From Alphaproteobacteria bacterium UBA2784 (GTDB taxonomy: Bacteria; Pseudomonadota; Alphaproteobacteria; Micropepsales; Micropepsaceae), in NCBI GenBank assembly GCA_002352285.1, contig DEIC01000059.1, positions 17,317 to 31,131 of the forward strand: 13,815 nt of DNA. The letters run 5' to 3'. The position numbers were made by a program, and so were the translations under genes. Position 1 is the first letter of the stretch, and every line of letters starts with the position of its first letter. The notes under the pieces were generated by a model, which was given only the letters and a program-made list of their open reading frames with translations, was not told the DNA's origin and did no database searches. Positions 1 to 7,127 of this stretch are shown here, piece after piece.

Positions 1-1752
1 CGGATCACTCGCATCAAGCCCGAACGGCGCGAGCAGTTCCCTGTGCCGCTTCGAGCCGCCCGCACGCAACAGATCAAGATAGCGCTCACCAAAATCCGGC
101 GCCGCATTCTCATAGAGCGCATAGAGCGAGTTCACGAGACAGTCACCGAACGCATAGGCGTAAACATAGAACGGCGTGCGCACGAAGTGCGGAATGTAGC
201 ACCAGAAATGCTCATAGCCCGGATTGAGTTCAACCGCAGGTCCGAGACTTTCGCTCTGCACGGAAAGCCAGATGCGCCCGATATCGTCCGCCGTCAACTC
301 GCCCTCGCGCCGCGCGGCATGAAGCCGCTCCTCGAATGTATAGAACGCGATCTGGCGCACGACCGTATTCAGCATGTCCTCCACCTTGGCGGCGATCAGG
401 AGCATGCGCTCACGCGGATTCTTTTCCTGCGCCAGCATGGAGCGGAACGTCAGCATCTCGCCGAACACGCTGGCGGTCTCGGCCAGCGTCAGGGGCGTCA
501 CGGCCATCAGAGCGCCCTGGTGAGCCGCAAGAACCTGATGCACGCCATGGCCCAGCTCATGCGCCAGCGTCATCACATCGCGCGGACTGCCAAGATACGA
601 CATCAGGATATAGGGATGCGCCGACGGCACGGTTGGGTGACTGAACGCCCCGCCCGTCTTGCCCGCGCGCGGCTCCGCGTCAATCCACGCCTTCTCGAAG
701 AATTGCCGTCCAATCGCCGCCATGTCGGGCGAGAAGCGCTGATAGGCATCAAGCACAAGGGCGCGCGCATCGCTCCAGCCGATCTTGCGCTCGGATGCAA
801 CCGGCAGCGGCGCATTGCGATCCCAGAAATTGAGTTTCTCCTGCCCCAGCCAGCGCGCCTTCATCGCATAATAGCGATGCGATAATTGCGGATAGGCATT
901 GCGCACGGCTGTCACCAGCGCGTTGACGACTTCCCCCTCCACCTGGTTCGACAGATTGCGGAATGCGCCCGGTGTCTTGTAACGCCGCCAGCGGTCGTCG
1001 ATTTCCTTGTCCTTCACCAGCGTATTGAGGATGAACGTGAACGTGCGGATGTTGGCCCCAAAGGTTTCGCTCAGCGCCTTGGCGCCGCGCGCACGCAATC
1101 CCTTGTCGGGATGCGAGAGGAGATGCAGCGCCTCTGGTCCGGTCAATGATTTGCCATCGACCTCAAAGCGCAGTCCCGCCATCGTCTCCTCGAACAGACG
1201 GCCGAACGCGCCAGCACCCGTCAGATCCTTTTCAAAGAGGAGCCGCTCCAGCTCCTCCGGCAATTGGTGCGGCGTGAAGGCGCGCACATTGGCAAGCCAC
1301 GGCGCATAGGCTTTCAGCCCGTCATGCTTCAGCGCGCGCTGAAGATCGTTCTCGGCGATCTTGGAAAGCTCCAGCTCGAAGAACAGCATGTCGGCGCCAA
1401 TGGCCGTAAGCTTGGCCTGCATGTCACCATAGAATTTGGCGATGCGCGTATCACTCGACTGCGCGGCAAATGACAGCCCGGCGAATGATGAAAGCTTGCC
1501 CGTCAGCTCACTCAAGGCCTCATACGCCTTGACCGCGCCATGAATAAGCGCGCCCGCATCCGAGCGCGCACTCATCGTCACCAGCTTTCCGGCATAGTCG
1601 GCCTTGAACCGGCGCACGTCTTCTTCGGCGCGTGCAAGGTCGCGCGCGATTTCAGGTGCATCAATACCAGCGTAAAGGTCGTCCAGCGTCCAGGCGGGCG
1701 GCCTGGCATCATTGGGCAATGCCGCAGCAGCGCCCGAATTATCGCGATCCAT
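1..1752 (-). CDS. pepF: M3-family oligoendopeptidase F (zinc metallopeptidase), 3' end outside window
   Basis: Partial gene read on the minus strand; 584 codons are visible and the frame is still open at base 1. PepF/M3B enzymes are about 600 residues, so probably only the last few residues are missing. They are cytoplasmic zinc peptidases that cleave short peptides. The zinc site is visible as HELGH at residues 398-402 (bases 547-561), followed by the glutamate of an AETAS motif (E425, about base 480), which is the M3 third ligand. Near the C-terminus there is a Tyr/Phe-rich stretch (NPGYEHFWCYIPHF, then FYVYAYAFGDCL) typical of this clade. I chose the ATG at 1752 because a GGGG stretch lies 6 nt upstream; an in-frame ATG at 1758 is the alternative and adds two residues. 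It is transcribed divergently from the sigma-54 activator gene. The family is certain; the physiological substrate is unknown. Confidence 0.93.
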   Translation of the reverse strand, partial: MDRDNSGAAAALPNDARPPAWTLDDLYAGIDAPEIARDLARAEEDVRRFKADYAGKLVTMSARSDAGALIHGAVKAYEALSELTGKLSSFAGLSFAAQSSDTRIAKFYGDMQAKLTAIGADMLFFELELSKIAENDLQRALKHDGLKAYAPWLANVRAFTPHQLPEELERLLFEKDLTGAGAFGRLFEETMAGLRFEVDGKSLTGPEALHLLSHPDKGLRARGAKALSETFGANIRTFTFILNTLVKDKEIDDRWRRYKTPGAFRNLSNQVEGEVVNALVTAVRNAYPQLSHRYYAMKARWLGQEKLNFWDRNAPLPVASERKIGWSDARALVLDAYQRFSPDMAAIGRQFFEKAWIDAEPRAGKTGGAFSHPTVPSAHPYILMSYLGSPRDVMTLAHELGHGVHQVLAAHQGALMAVTPLTLAETASVFGEMLTFRSMLAQEKNPRERMLLIAAKVEDMLNTVVRQIAFYTFEERLHAARREGELTADDIGRIWLSVQSESLGPAVELNPGYEHFWCYIPHFVRTPFYVYAYAFGDCLVNSLYALYENAAPDFGERYLDLLRAGGSKRHRELLAPFGLDASDP

Positions 1753-1758
1753 CGTCAT

Positions 1759-1957
1759 CCCCGTATTTCAGGGAAAAGATAGAGCAATTGGCGATGAAGG
1801 AAAGCCGCGCCTTGCCGCGCCATCAGCGATTCCGGGCACTTGCATGGTGAAGAATCCGTGAAACCGTGCGCCGCGCACACACGCGGTAAACCCGCCTTTA
1901 GGGTGTTGGCGTCAGGATACGTGCCAATTTGGTGCGTCTTCCCCCCAAGGTATTGAA
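1759..1957. promoter_or_regulatory. Divergent intergenic region with two GANTC sites
   Basis: This 199-bp gap separates divergent pepF and the tacA-like gene and must hold both promoters. No good -35/-10 pair stands out. It contains two GANTC sites, GATTC at 1828-1832 and GAATC at 1852-1856. In Caulobacterales these are CcrM methylation targets and often mark GcrA/CcrM-controlled promoters. A degenerate CtrA-like sequence (GTAA-N7-TTTA, 1886-1900) matches only 6 of 8 defined bases and is weak. An AAGG ribosome-binding site at 1947-1950, 7 nt before the ATG, supports the start at 1958. Confidence 0.45.
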
Positions 1958-3481
1958 ATGGCCCAGACCATTCTTGTTGTTGATGATGATCCCGTGCAGC
2001 GCCGCCTGATTCAGTCGGTGGTGGAGCGCGCAGGCTATGGCGTGGCGCTGGCTTCATCGGCAGCCGAGGCGGTGAGCAAGATCGAGGGCGGTGAGCCGGG
2101 CGCCATCGCACTTGTCATGCTTGATCTCGTCATGCCGGGTGAAGACGGGCTTTCGGTGCTCAAGCGCATCCGGCCCGAGCGTCCTGATCTGCCGGTCATC
2201 GTGCTGACCGCACAGGGCGGCATTGATACGGTTGTGACCGCCATGCGTGCGGGCGCCGATGATTTTCTGGTCAAGCCCGCAAGCCCCGAACGCATTCAGG
2301 TTTCGATCCGCAATGCCTTGAAGCTGCGCGCGCTGTCAGGCGAAGTCGCCCGCCTGAAAAAGCGCCCGGCCGGCAGCCTGATGTTCCGCGATCTGATTGC
2401 GCGCTCTGCCGCCATGCGTCAGGTCATCCGACTGGGCGAGCGCGCGGCGCAATCGACCATTCCCATCCTGATTGAAGGCGAGTCAGGCGTCGGCAAGGAA
2501 GTGATCGCACGCGCGATCCAGCAGGCATCAGACCGTGCCGGCAAGCCCTTCGTCGCCGTCAATTGCGGCGCCATCCCCGAAAACCTTGTCGAGTCGATCC
2601 TGTTCGGCCACGAGAAGGGCGCGTTCACCGGCGCGACCGACAAGCACGTCGGCAAGTTTCAGGAGGCCAATGGCGGCACCCTGTTCCTCGATGAAATCGG
2701 CGAATTGCGCCTCGACATGCAGGTGAAACTCCTGCGCGCCATTCAGGAGGGTGAAGTTGATCCCGTCGGCGCCAAGCGTCCAGTAAAGGTGGATATCCGC
2801 CTGATCTCGGCCACCAACCGGAACCTTACCAAGCTGGCGCAGGAAGGCCTCTTCCGCGAAGACCTCTATTACCGCCTCAACGTGTTTCCCATCCACGTCG
2901 CGCCGTTGCGCGAGCGCGGCGACGACATCCCGGAGCTTGTCGCCCATTTCATCGCGCGCTTTGCCGCCGAAGAGCACAAGAGCGTTGTCGGCGTCACCGA
3001 TGCGGCAATGGAGATGCTGAAATCTTTCCCCTGGCCGGGCAATGTGCGCCAGCTGGAGAACACGGTTTTCCGCGCGGTCGTGCTGGCCGATGGCGCACAG
3101 CTGACGCAATCCGATTTCCCGCAGATCGCCCACCAGCTTGGCGTTGATATCTCAGCCGAGATCGCGCGCCGTGACGCAGAAGTGGAGTTGCCGCCGCCGG
3201 TCCAGCATAGCCCCATGCCGCGCGCCGAAGCGCCGGCCGAAAAGGCGGAGGGGGAGAGCGAACCTGAAACCTATCGCCTCACCAACGGCTATGAGATCCG
3301 CTGCACGAACGAGACCGGCCATCTGCGCCGCATGGAAGAGATCGAGAATGATCTCATCCGCATGGCGATTGAGCGTTACGACGGCCACATGTCAGAGGTC
3401 GCGCGGCGTTTGGGCATTGGCCGCTCCACGCTCTATCGCAAAGTGCGCGAGATGGGCCTGCAGGTGCGCGAGAGCGCGTAA
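1958..3481 (+). CDS. tacA: Sigma-54-dependent response regulator, NtrC family, TacA-like
   Basis: Full-length 507-residue sigma-54 activator. The N-terminal receiver (about 1-122) has the acidic pocket D9-D11, phosphoacceptor D56, T84 and K106. The AAA+ domain (about 145-385) has Walker A GESGVGKE at 174-181, the sigma-54-contacting GAFTGA loop at 221-226, Walker B ending LFLDEIGE near 242-249, and the FREDLYYRLNVFP sensor region. After a Pro/Glu-rich linker (about 408-440), a Fis-type HTH lies at the C-terminus (SEVARRLGIGRSTLYRKV). Phosphorylation of D56 should license ATP-driven opening of RpoN promoters. In Caulobacter, TacA receives phosphate from the ShkA-ShpA relay and drives stalk genes. 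Receiver and AAA+ sequences resemble TacA as I remember it, and gapR lies close by, as I recall it does in Caulobacter. Class assignment is near certain; orthology to TacA is likely but unverified. No cognate kinase is in the window. Confidence 0.9.
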   Translation: MAQTILVVDDDPVQRRLIQSVVERAGYGVALASSAAEAVSKIEGGEPGAIALVMLDLVMPGEDGLSVLKRIRPERPDLPVIVLTAQGGIDTVVTAMRAGADDFLVKPASPERIQVSIRNALKLRALSGEVARLKKRPAGSLMFRDLIARSAAMRQVIRLGERAAQSTIPILIEGESGVGKEVIARAIQQASDRAGKPFVAVNCGAIPENLVESILFGHEKGAFTGATDKHVGKFQEANGGTLFLDEIGELRLDMQVKLLRAIQEGEVDPVGAKRPVKVDIRLISATNRNLTKLAQEGLFREDLYYRLNVFPIHVAPLRERGDDIPELVAHFIARFAAEEHKSVVGVTDAAMEMLKSFPWPGNVRQLENTVFRAVVLADGAQLTQSDFPQIAHQLGVDISAEIARRDAEVELPPPVQHSPMPRAEAPAEKAEGESEPETYRLTNGYEIRCTNETGHLRRMEEIENDLIRMAIERYDGHMSEVARRLGIGRSTLYRKVREMGLQVRESA

Positions 3482-3505
3482 GGCTCAAGCCTGCTTTTAC
3501 CTTTC

Positions 3506-3652
3506 GCTCTCCCCCAGCTTTATTGGGGGAGAGCAGAAATTTGCGTCTCAGCAAATTTCGTGAGGGGGCGTTCAAGTGGCTATGCACGACAAGGCCCCTC
3601 ACCCGGCCTGCAAATGCAGGCCGACCTCTCCCCATTTAAGCATGGGGCGAGG
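3506..3652. repeat. Composite four-hairpin repeat (BIME-like), copy 1
   Basis: This is an array of hairpins just after the tacA-like gene. Stem 1 is GCTCTCCCCCA (3506-3516) with TGGGGGAGAGC (3524-3534). Stem 2 is GAAATTTGC (3536-3544) with GCAAATTTC (3551-3559). A GTGAGGGGGC tail follows (3560-3569). The second half is the mirror image: GCCCCTCAC (3594-3602), then GGCCTGCA (3605-3612) with TGCAGGCC (3615-3622), then CCTCTCCCCAT (3625-3635) with ATGGGGCGAGG (3642-3652, one mismatch). A second copy with the same plan lies at 11726-11879. The first hairpin could also terminate tacA transcription, although no T-run follows. This looks like an alphaproteobacterial REP/BIME-type intergenic element. 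Confidence 0.75.
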
Positions 3653-3676
3653 GAATAGCTGCATTGATGCCATGCG

Positions 3677-3767
3677 TAGTTCGACGAAGGCTCACCATAA
3701 GGGAATAAGCGGACTGCATCCGTGCAATCCACTGAGAACCTCATCCTGAGTTCCTGTCGAAGGACGC
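3677..3767. repeat. Inverted pair of TTCGAC...CTCA-type REP half-units
   Basis: A left unit with TTCGACGAAGGCTCACCAT (3680-3698) and a right unit with CCTCATCCTGAGTTCCTGTC and GAAGGAC (3739-3765) face each other across about 35 bp. The right unit read on the minus strand gives GTCCTTCGACAGGAACTCAGG, close to a short palindromic repeat common in alphaproteobacterial intergenic DNA. The left unit is a degenerate copy in the opposite sense. The rest of the 3482-3794 gap shows no gene. Confidence 0.5.
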
Positions 3768-3794
3768 ACCGCGCAGATGCAGTGCCCCAGGCGC

Positions 3795-4040
3795 CTAGCG
3801 CGCTGAACCGACCGCCGAGAGATAAAGGTCGAGCAGTTCCTCCTGCTCGGCGCGGTCGTCATTGTCCATCTTGCGGATCTTGACCACCTGACGCACGACC
3901 TTGGTGTCAAAGCCGTGCGACTTGGCCTCGGCATAGACTTCGCGGATATCGGCCGCCAGCGCCGCCTTCTCCTCTTCCAGACGCTCAATGCGCTGGATGA
4001 GCGACTTCAACTGGTCCTTGGCAAAATTGCTCTTGGCCAT
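3795..4040 (-). CDS. gapR: GapR family (DUF2312) nucleoid-associated protein
   Basis: Complete 81-residue protein of the DUF2312/UPF0335 family. Residues 5-45 form a long charged helix (KDQLKSLIQRIERLEEEKAALAADI) with heptad-like spacing. It is followed by the highly conserved segment SHGFDTKVVRQVVKIRKMD and an acidic tail (EQEELLDLYLSAVG). In Caulobacter, GapR is a chromosome-structuring protein that binds AT-rich, overtwisted DNA ahead of forks and RNA polymerase; it clamps DNA as an oligomer through this coiled-coil region. Length and motif order match the family throughout. The ATG at 4040 is the only sensible start, although the ribosome-binding site is weak (a GAGGGAGG sits more than 20 nt upstream). 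It is a single-gene unit, divergent from fic, and lies 313 bp from the tacA-like gene. Confidence 0.93.
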   Translation of the reverse strand: MAKSNFAKDQLKSLIQRIERLEEEKAALAADIREVYAEAKSHGFDTKVVRQVVKIRKMDNDDRAEQEELLDLYLSAVGSAR

Positions 4041-4100
4041 GTGCCGCGCGCGGAGCCTTTGACCCCCGCCTCCCTCAAATCCTGATTCCAGAGGCGGCGG

Positions 4101-4128
4101 ACATTAGGGGGGCGGGCGGCCCTGTCAA
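4101..4128 (-). promoter_or_regulatory. Predicted sigma-70-type promoter of gapR
   Basis: Read on the minus strand, a consensus -35 TTGACA (plus-strand 4123-4128) and a -10-like TAATGT (4101-4106) are separated by 16 bp. The expected start is near 4094, giving a leader of about 54 nt. A GANTC site (GATTC, 4084-4088) lies just inside that leader, so CcrM methylation could influence expression. Confidence 0.5.
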
Positions 4129-4157
4129 ATGGCCCCCTGCGGTCCCTGAACACACGT

Positions 4158-4208
4158 TAGGAACGATTTCTTGACTTTGAGCATGCGATAGTAACGATAT
4201 CGTTCCTA
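4158..4208. promoter_or_regulatory. Candidate operator and promoter of the fic gene
   Basis: TAGGAACGAT (4158-4167) is repeated in exact inverted form as ATCGTTCCTA (4199-4208). Between the arms lie a TTGACT -35-like hexamer (4171-4176) and a 12-bp palindrome AACGATATCGTT (4193-4204) overlapping the expected -10 position. Two related sites, AGTAACGAT (4190-4198) and AGTAACGTG (4221-4229), add further half-sites. The density of related motifs around one promoter, 30-80 bp before the fic ATG, suggests a regulator-binding region. The Fic protein's own C-terminal winged helix is a plausible binder, but this is inference. Confidence 0.55.
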
Positions 4209-4237
4209 GCGAATTTCGAAAGTAACGTGACGCACCC

Positions 4238-5410
4238 ATGCCCAACCACAGTGTCAAACGCCGCATATCCGGAACCTATGAGTCGGTCGCTGTCGCCGGG
4301 GAGGCAGTGAAGGCGTTCATCCCTCATTCCCTGCCGCCGCTTGAGCCACCGCTATTGATCGAAGGCGCTTTGGCCTCTGCGCTGGTGGAAGCGGCGTCTG
4401 CCATGCACACGCTGGCCCAGGCGGCGAGCTTCATCCCGTCGCTCGAATGGTTCCTTTATGCGTTCGTGCGCAAAGAAGCGGTGCTGTCGTCACAGATCGA
4501 AGGCACGCAATCAACGCTTGATGATCTCTTTGAAGCCGAAGCACATCCCGATGAGACGCCTGCGGGCGATCTCGCCGAAGTCAGCGCCTATCTGGCAGCG
4601 CTGGCGCACGCGCGCAATGAATTGGGGCGGACAGGCGGCCTGCCCCTGTCGATGCGCCTTCTCAATGGTGCGCACCGCCTGCTCATGCGCGGCAAGCATG
4701 GCGAAGGCAAGCACCCCGGCGAGTTGCGTCGCAGCCAGAACTGGATCGGCGGCCCGCGCCCGTCACGCGCCGTGCATGTGCCGCCGCCGCCGCATCATCT
4801 GCCGTCACTGCTGGGCGATCTTGAGAAGTTCATTCATGGCGAACCGGAAATGCCTCTGCTGGTCAAGGCGGCGCTGGTTCATGCCCAGTTCGAAACGATT
4901 CATCCCTATCTTGACGGAAACGGTCGCGTCGGCCGCCTGCTCATCGCATTGATGCTGGAGGAAGGCGGTATCATTGACGCACGGCTTGTCACCATCAGCA
5001 CATTCTTTCGCGAACACCGACCGGAATATTATCGGCGCTTGAATGCCGTACGCGAGGTTGGTGACTTCGAGGGCTGGACGACTTTCTTCCTGGATGCCAT
5101 CACGGCTTCGGCCACCAACGCGGCCGCGACGGCGCGCGACATCGGCCAGCTCGTGACGCGTGACCGCACACGCGTGCACGAAAGACTTGAGAATTCGGCT
5201 GCTGCCGCACGGCTGTTTGAGACCCTGCCGCTCAATCCGATGATCACCATCGCGCGGGCAATGGCCCTTGTACGGACGTCAAAGCCGACAGCGATCCGCG
5301 CCGTCGAGACGCTTCTTGATGCAGGCATTCTCGCAGAGATCACCGGCCGCAAACGCGACCGGGTCTTCGTGTATAGGGCGTACGTGGAGCGACTGAAGGG
5401 TCAGGCCTAA
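4238..5410 (+). CDS. Fic family protein (probable AMP-transferase) with N-terminal inhibitory helix and C-terminal winged helix
   Basis: Complete 390-residue Fic protein. The catalytic motif HPYLDGNGRVGR is at residues 222-233 with all key residues: H222 as base, D226 for the metal, and N228, R230 and R233 for the nucleotide. Fic enzymes transfer AMP from ATP to a hydroxyl side chain of a target protein. The autoinhibitory helix motif (S/T)xxxE(G/N) is present as SSQIEG (84-89), where E88 should block ATP orientation, so the enzyme is probably held inactive. The GGPRPSRAVHVPPPP segment (171-185) is the substrate-binding flap region. Residues about 325-385 look like a winged-helix DNA-binding domain. 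There is no separate antitoxin next to it, as expected when the inhibitory helix is internal. The ATG lacks a good ribosome-binding site. The gene is convergent with the DUF4389-like gene, whose stop lies 4 bp away. The target protein is unknown. Confidence 0.93.
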   Translation: MPNHSVKRRISGTYESVAVAGEAVKAFIPHSLPPLEPPLLIEGALASALVEAASAMHTLAQAASFIPSLEWFLYAFVRKEAVLSSQIEGTQSTLDDLFEAEAHPDETPAGDLAEVSAYLAALAHARNELGRTGGLPLSMRLLNGAHRLLMRGKHGEGKHPGELRRSQNWIGGPRPSRAVHVPPPPHHLPSLLGDLEKFIHGEPEMPLLVKAALVHAQFETIHPYLDGNGRVGRLLIALMLEEGGIIDARLVTISTFFREHRPEYYRRLNAVREVGDFEGWTTFFLDAITASATNAAATARDIGQLVTRDRTRVHERLENSAAAARLFETLPLNPMITIARAMALVRTSKPTAIRAVETLLDAGILAEITGRKRDRVFVYRAYVERLKGQA

Positions 5411-5414
5411 CCCC

Positions 5415-5726
5415 TCACTCCCTCGGAAAATCGTCGAACGGCCAAGGTTCGGCTTCACGCGCGAACGTCATATAGGCTGCGATGTCACGCACATAGGCGC
5501 CGGTGCGCTTGCCAAAGCGTGAAAGGCGCTCCGACGGCGCACCGTCCACCGCCCGCAGGATGAACTGCATGATGGCGGCAAACACGATCAGCCAGATCGC
5601 AAATGCGGCAGCAAAGCCAAACGCAATCGAAAGCAGCAGCCGCTTCCACGGATAGGCCGTACCCACCGGAACGGATTGGCCGGGCGGAATGATCTCGGGC
5701 TCTGGCGTGGTGTGGGCAGTGTTCAT
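5415..5726 (-). CDS. Small DUF4389-like single-span membrane protein
   Basis: A 103-residue protein with a polar Pro-rich N-terminus and one long hydrophobic segment (about residues 27-54). A conserved-looking tail follows (SERLSRFGKRTGAYVRDIAAYMTFAREAEPWPF). This layout and tail match the DUF4389 family of small inner-membrane proteins of unknown function. I chose the ATG at 5726 over an in-frame ATG 33 nt upstream because GGAG lies 7 nt before it, and because the longer start adds only non-hydrophobic residues. It lies downstream of the rhomboid gene on the same strand with a gap of about 109 bp, so co-transcription is possible. No function is assigned. Confidence 0.8.
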   Translation of the reverse strand: MNTAHTTPEPEIIPPGQSVPVGTAYPWKRLLLSIAFGFAAAFAIWLIVFAAIMQFILRAVDGAPSERLSRFGKRTGAYVRDIAAYMTFAREAEPWPFDDFPRE

Positions 5727-5835
5727 GGAAGGGCTCCAATGGGCGTGAACGTCACCCATGACGTGGAAATGGTATGGCCGCCCTTCAAGGCCGCGGTTTG
5801 GTCAAATATCACAATTCGCGGCGGCCCGACCCGCC

Positions 5836-6522
5836 TCACACAAGGCGCAAGGGTGGCCTTGGTGCGACAAGCCTCACAACAAACAGCCCGGCGACATAGC
5901 CGCCAACATGGGCTTGCCAGGCAAAGTGGAAGGCTTCCGCCGGAAAGGCCCAGTCCCAAAGCGTGGTTGCCGCGTTGACGCCCAGAAACATGATGCTGAT
6001 CGCCACAACCGGCTGCAGCGTCAGCGGCGCAAGCCCCATTCGCAGCCGCGCCCCGAAATGCAGGCGCACAGCCGCCGCCAGAAGACCGGACACGCCACCC
6101 GAGGCGCCAATGGCGGCAGCCTGCCCATCCCACTCCAGCGCGATGAAGCAAAGGCCGCCAACAATCGTTGTCAGGGCAAAGATGACATACATCGCAGCCC
6201 CGCCCGCATGTTTGGCAACGGCGCCGCCCGCCGCCAGAAGCCACAGGCAATTGACGGCCAGATGGAAAAACCCTTCATGCAGGAAACCATGCGCCAGAAG
6301 GCTGGCAATGCCCTCCATCAGAGTGGCGAACTCACCCGTCTGGAATTTCGGCGCCCACAATGCGGCGCGGAAAAAGACCTCTTCCGCAAACGCCATGGGA
6401 AGAATGGCCAGAAGCACATGCACCGCGATGAAGGCGGCCGCCAGATAAAGCGGTGCAGGCGGCGCAAGGAAAATCGGCTCGCGCGGGCCGCGCGGCCTGC
6501 TTTCGGGCACAAAAAAGCTCAT
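5836..6522 (-). CDS. Rhomboid family intramembrane serine protease
   Basis: A 228-residue, six-segment membrane protein with rhomboid signatures. The nucleophile motif is GASGG at 139-143 (S141). The catalytic histidine H205 lies in the last membrane segment, in AHVGGYVAG. The oxyanion-side pair H87 and N91 lies in HEGFFHLAVNCLWLLAAG, matching the HxxxN spacing of GlpG. Rhomboids cut substrate proteins within the bilayer. The catalytic set is complete, so activity is expected; the substrate is unknown. The ATG overlaps the stop of the upstream isomerase gene (ATGA at 6519-6522), which indicates translational coupling in one operon. The N-terminus (RPRGPREPIF) is a short basic cytoplasmic tail with no extra domain. 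Confidence 0.93.
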   Translation of the reverse strand: MSFFVPESRPRGPREPIFLAPPAPLYLAAAFIAVHVLLAILPMAFAEEVFFRAALWAPKFQTGEFATLMEGIASLLAHGFLHEGFFHLAVNCLWLLAAGGAVAKHAGGAAMYVIFALTTIVGGLCFIALEWDGQAAAIGASGGVSGLLAAAVRLHFGARLRMGLAPLTLQPVVAISIMFLGVNAATTLWDWAFPAEAFHFAWQAHVGGYVAGLFVVRLVAPRPPLRLV

Positions 6523-7127
6523 GGCAGCCGCTCAAGTGCGGCTTCGACCAAAGGCAGGCGGTCATTGCCGAAATACATGTCGCTCCCGTTGACAAAAATC
6601 GTGGGCGATCCAAAGCCGCCGCGGTCGATCAGTTCCTGCGTTGTCGCCTTGAGACGTTCCTTGTTGGCAGGGTCATCCAGCGCTGCCAGAAATGCCTTGC
6701 CGTTTAGGCCTGAACGCACCGCGCAATCCTCCAGCACGGCTGGATTGGCGATGTCTCGGTCATCGCCCCAATAGGCCTCGAACACATTGCGCGCATAGGG
6801 TGGCAGCCTGCCGGCATCCAGCGCATGGAACGCTCCGCGCATGGCAGCAACCGAGCGCACCGGGAAAATCGTCGGCGGCCATTTGATGGAAACGCCGCAC
6901 AGAAGCGCCCAATCCATCATGTCCTTGCCGTTATAGGCCGCCTTGCGCGGATCAGCATTGGCGCGGCGCTCATAAACCTCCTGATTGACTGCGTTGAACA
7001 CGCCGCCGACCAGAATGGGCTTCCAGTTGATCTGCGCGCGCGTGCGCGCCGCCAGCGCCTCGATGCGCGAGAAAGCGAGATAGGTCCAGGGCGACGAGCA
7101 GTCGAAAAAGAACTCGATCTGGCGCAT
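6519..7127 (-). CDS. 2-hydroxychromene-2-carboxylate isomerase-like protein (DsbA / kappa-GST fold)
   Basis: A 202-residue protein of the HCCA isomerase family. These are glutathione-dependent enzymes with a thioredoxin fold and an all-helical insert, known from naphthalene breakdown. The N-terminal strand and loop (EFFFDCSSPWTYLAFSR) align with the family, and S12 corresponds to the glutathione-activating serine. The C-terminus has GGFGSPTIFVNGSDMYFGNDRL, where the cis-Pro (SPT) and WFGNDRL-like signatures are expected. I chose the ATG at 7127 over one 69 nt upstream because GGAA lies 6 nt before it and the domain begins right there. No aromatic-catabolism genes are nearby, so the naphthalene-pathway name is probably only a family label. 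It is the first gene of a coupled pair with the rhomboid protease. Confidence 0.88.
   Translation of the reverse strand: MRQIEFFFDCSSPWTYLAFSRIEALAARTRAQINWKPILVGGVFNAVNQEVYERRANADPRKAAYNGKDMMDWALLCGVSIKWPPTIFPVRSVAAMRGAFHALDAGRLPPYARNVFEAYWGDDRDIANPAVLEDCAVRSGLNGKAFLAALDDPANKERLKATTQELIDRGGFGSPTIFVNGSDMYFGNDRLPLVEAALERLP

Noticed and set aside
43..885. Plus-strand open frame of 280 codons at the window start
   Set aside because: Antisense to the pepF coding region, which carries HELGH and the downstream glutamate; no recognisable domain.
1886..1900. GTAA-N7-TTTA as a CtrA box before the tacA-like gene
   Set aside because: Only 6 of 8 defined bases match; too weak without supporting data.
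1911..1926. Minus-strand TGGCAC-N5-CTGAC as a sigma-54 promoter for pepF
   Set aside because: The essential GC of the -12 block is missing.
2528..3133. Minus-strand open frame of 201 codons
   Set aside because: Antisense to the AAA+ domain of the sigma-54 activator.
3506..3652. Possible CRISPR-like array because of repeated hairpins
   Set aside because: The units are mirror-image hairpins of differing sequence, not identical direct repeats with regular spacers.
4238..5410. A classic two-gene Fic toxin-antitoxin (FicTA) pair
   Set aside because: The inhibitory motif SSQIEG is inside the Fic protein itself and no small antitoxin gene is adjacent.
5758..6774. Plus-strand open frame of 338 codons
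   Set aside because: Antisense to the rhomboid and isomerase genes, which have intact catalytic motifs; the product is Arg/Gln/Lys-rich and low in complexity.
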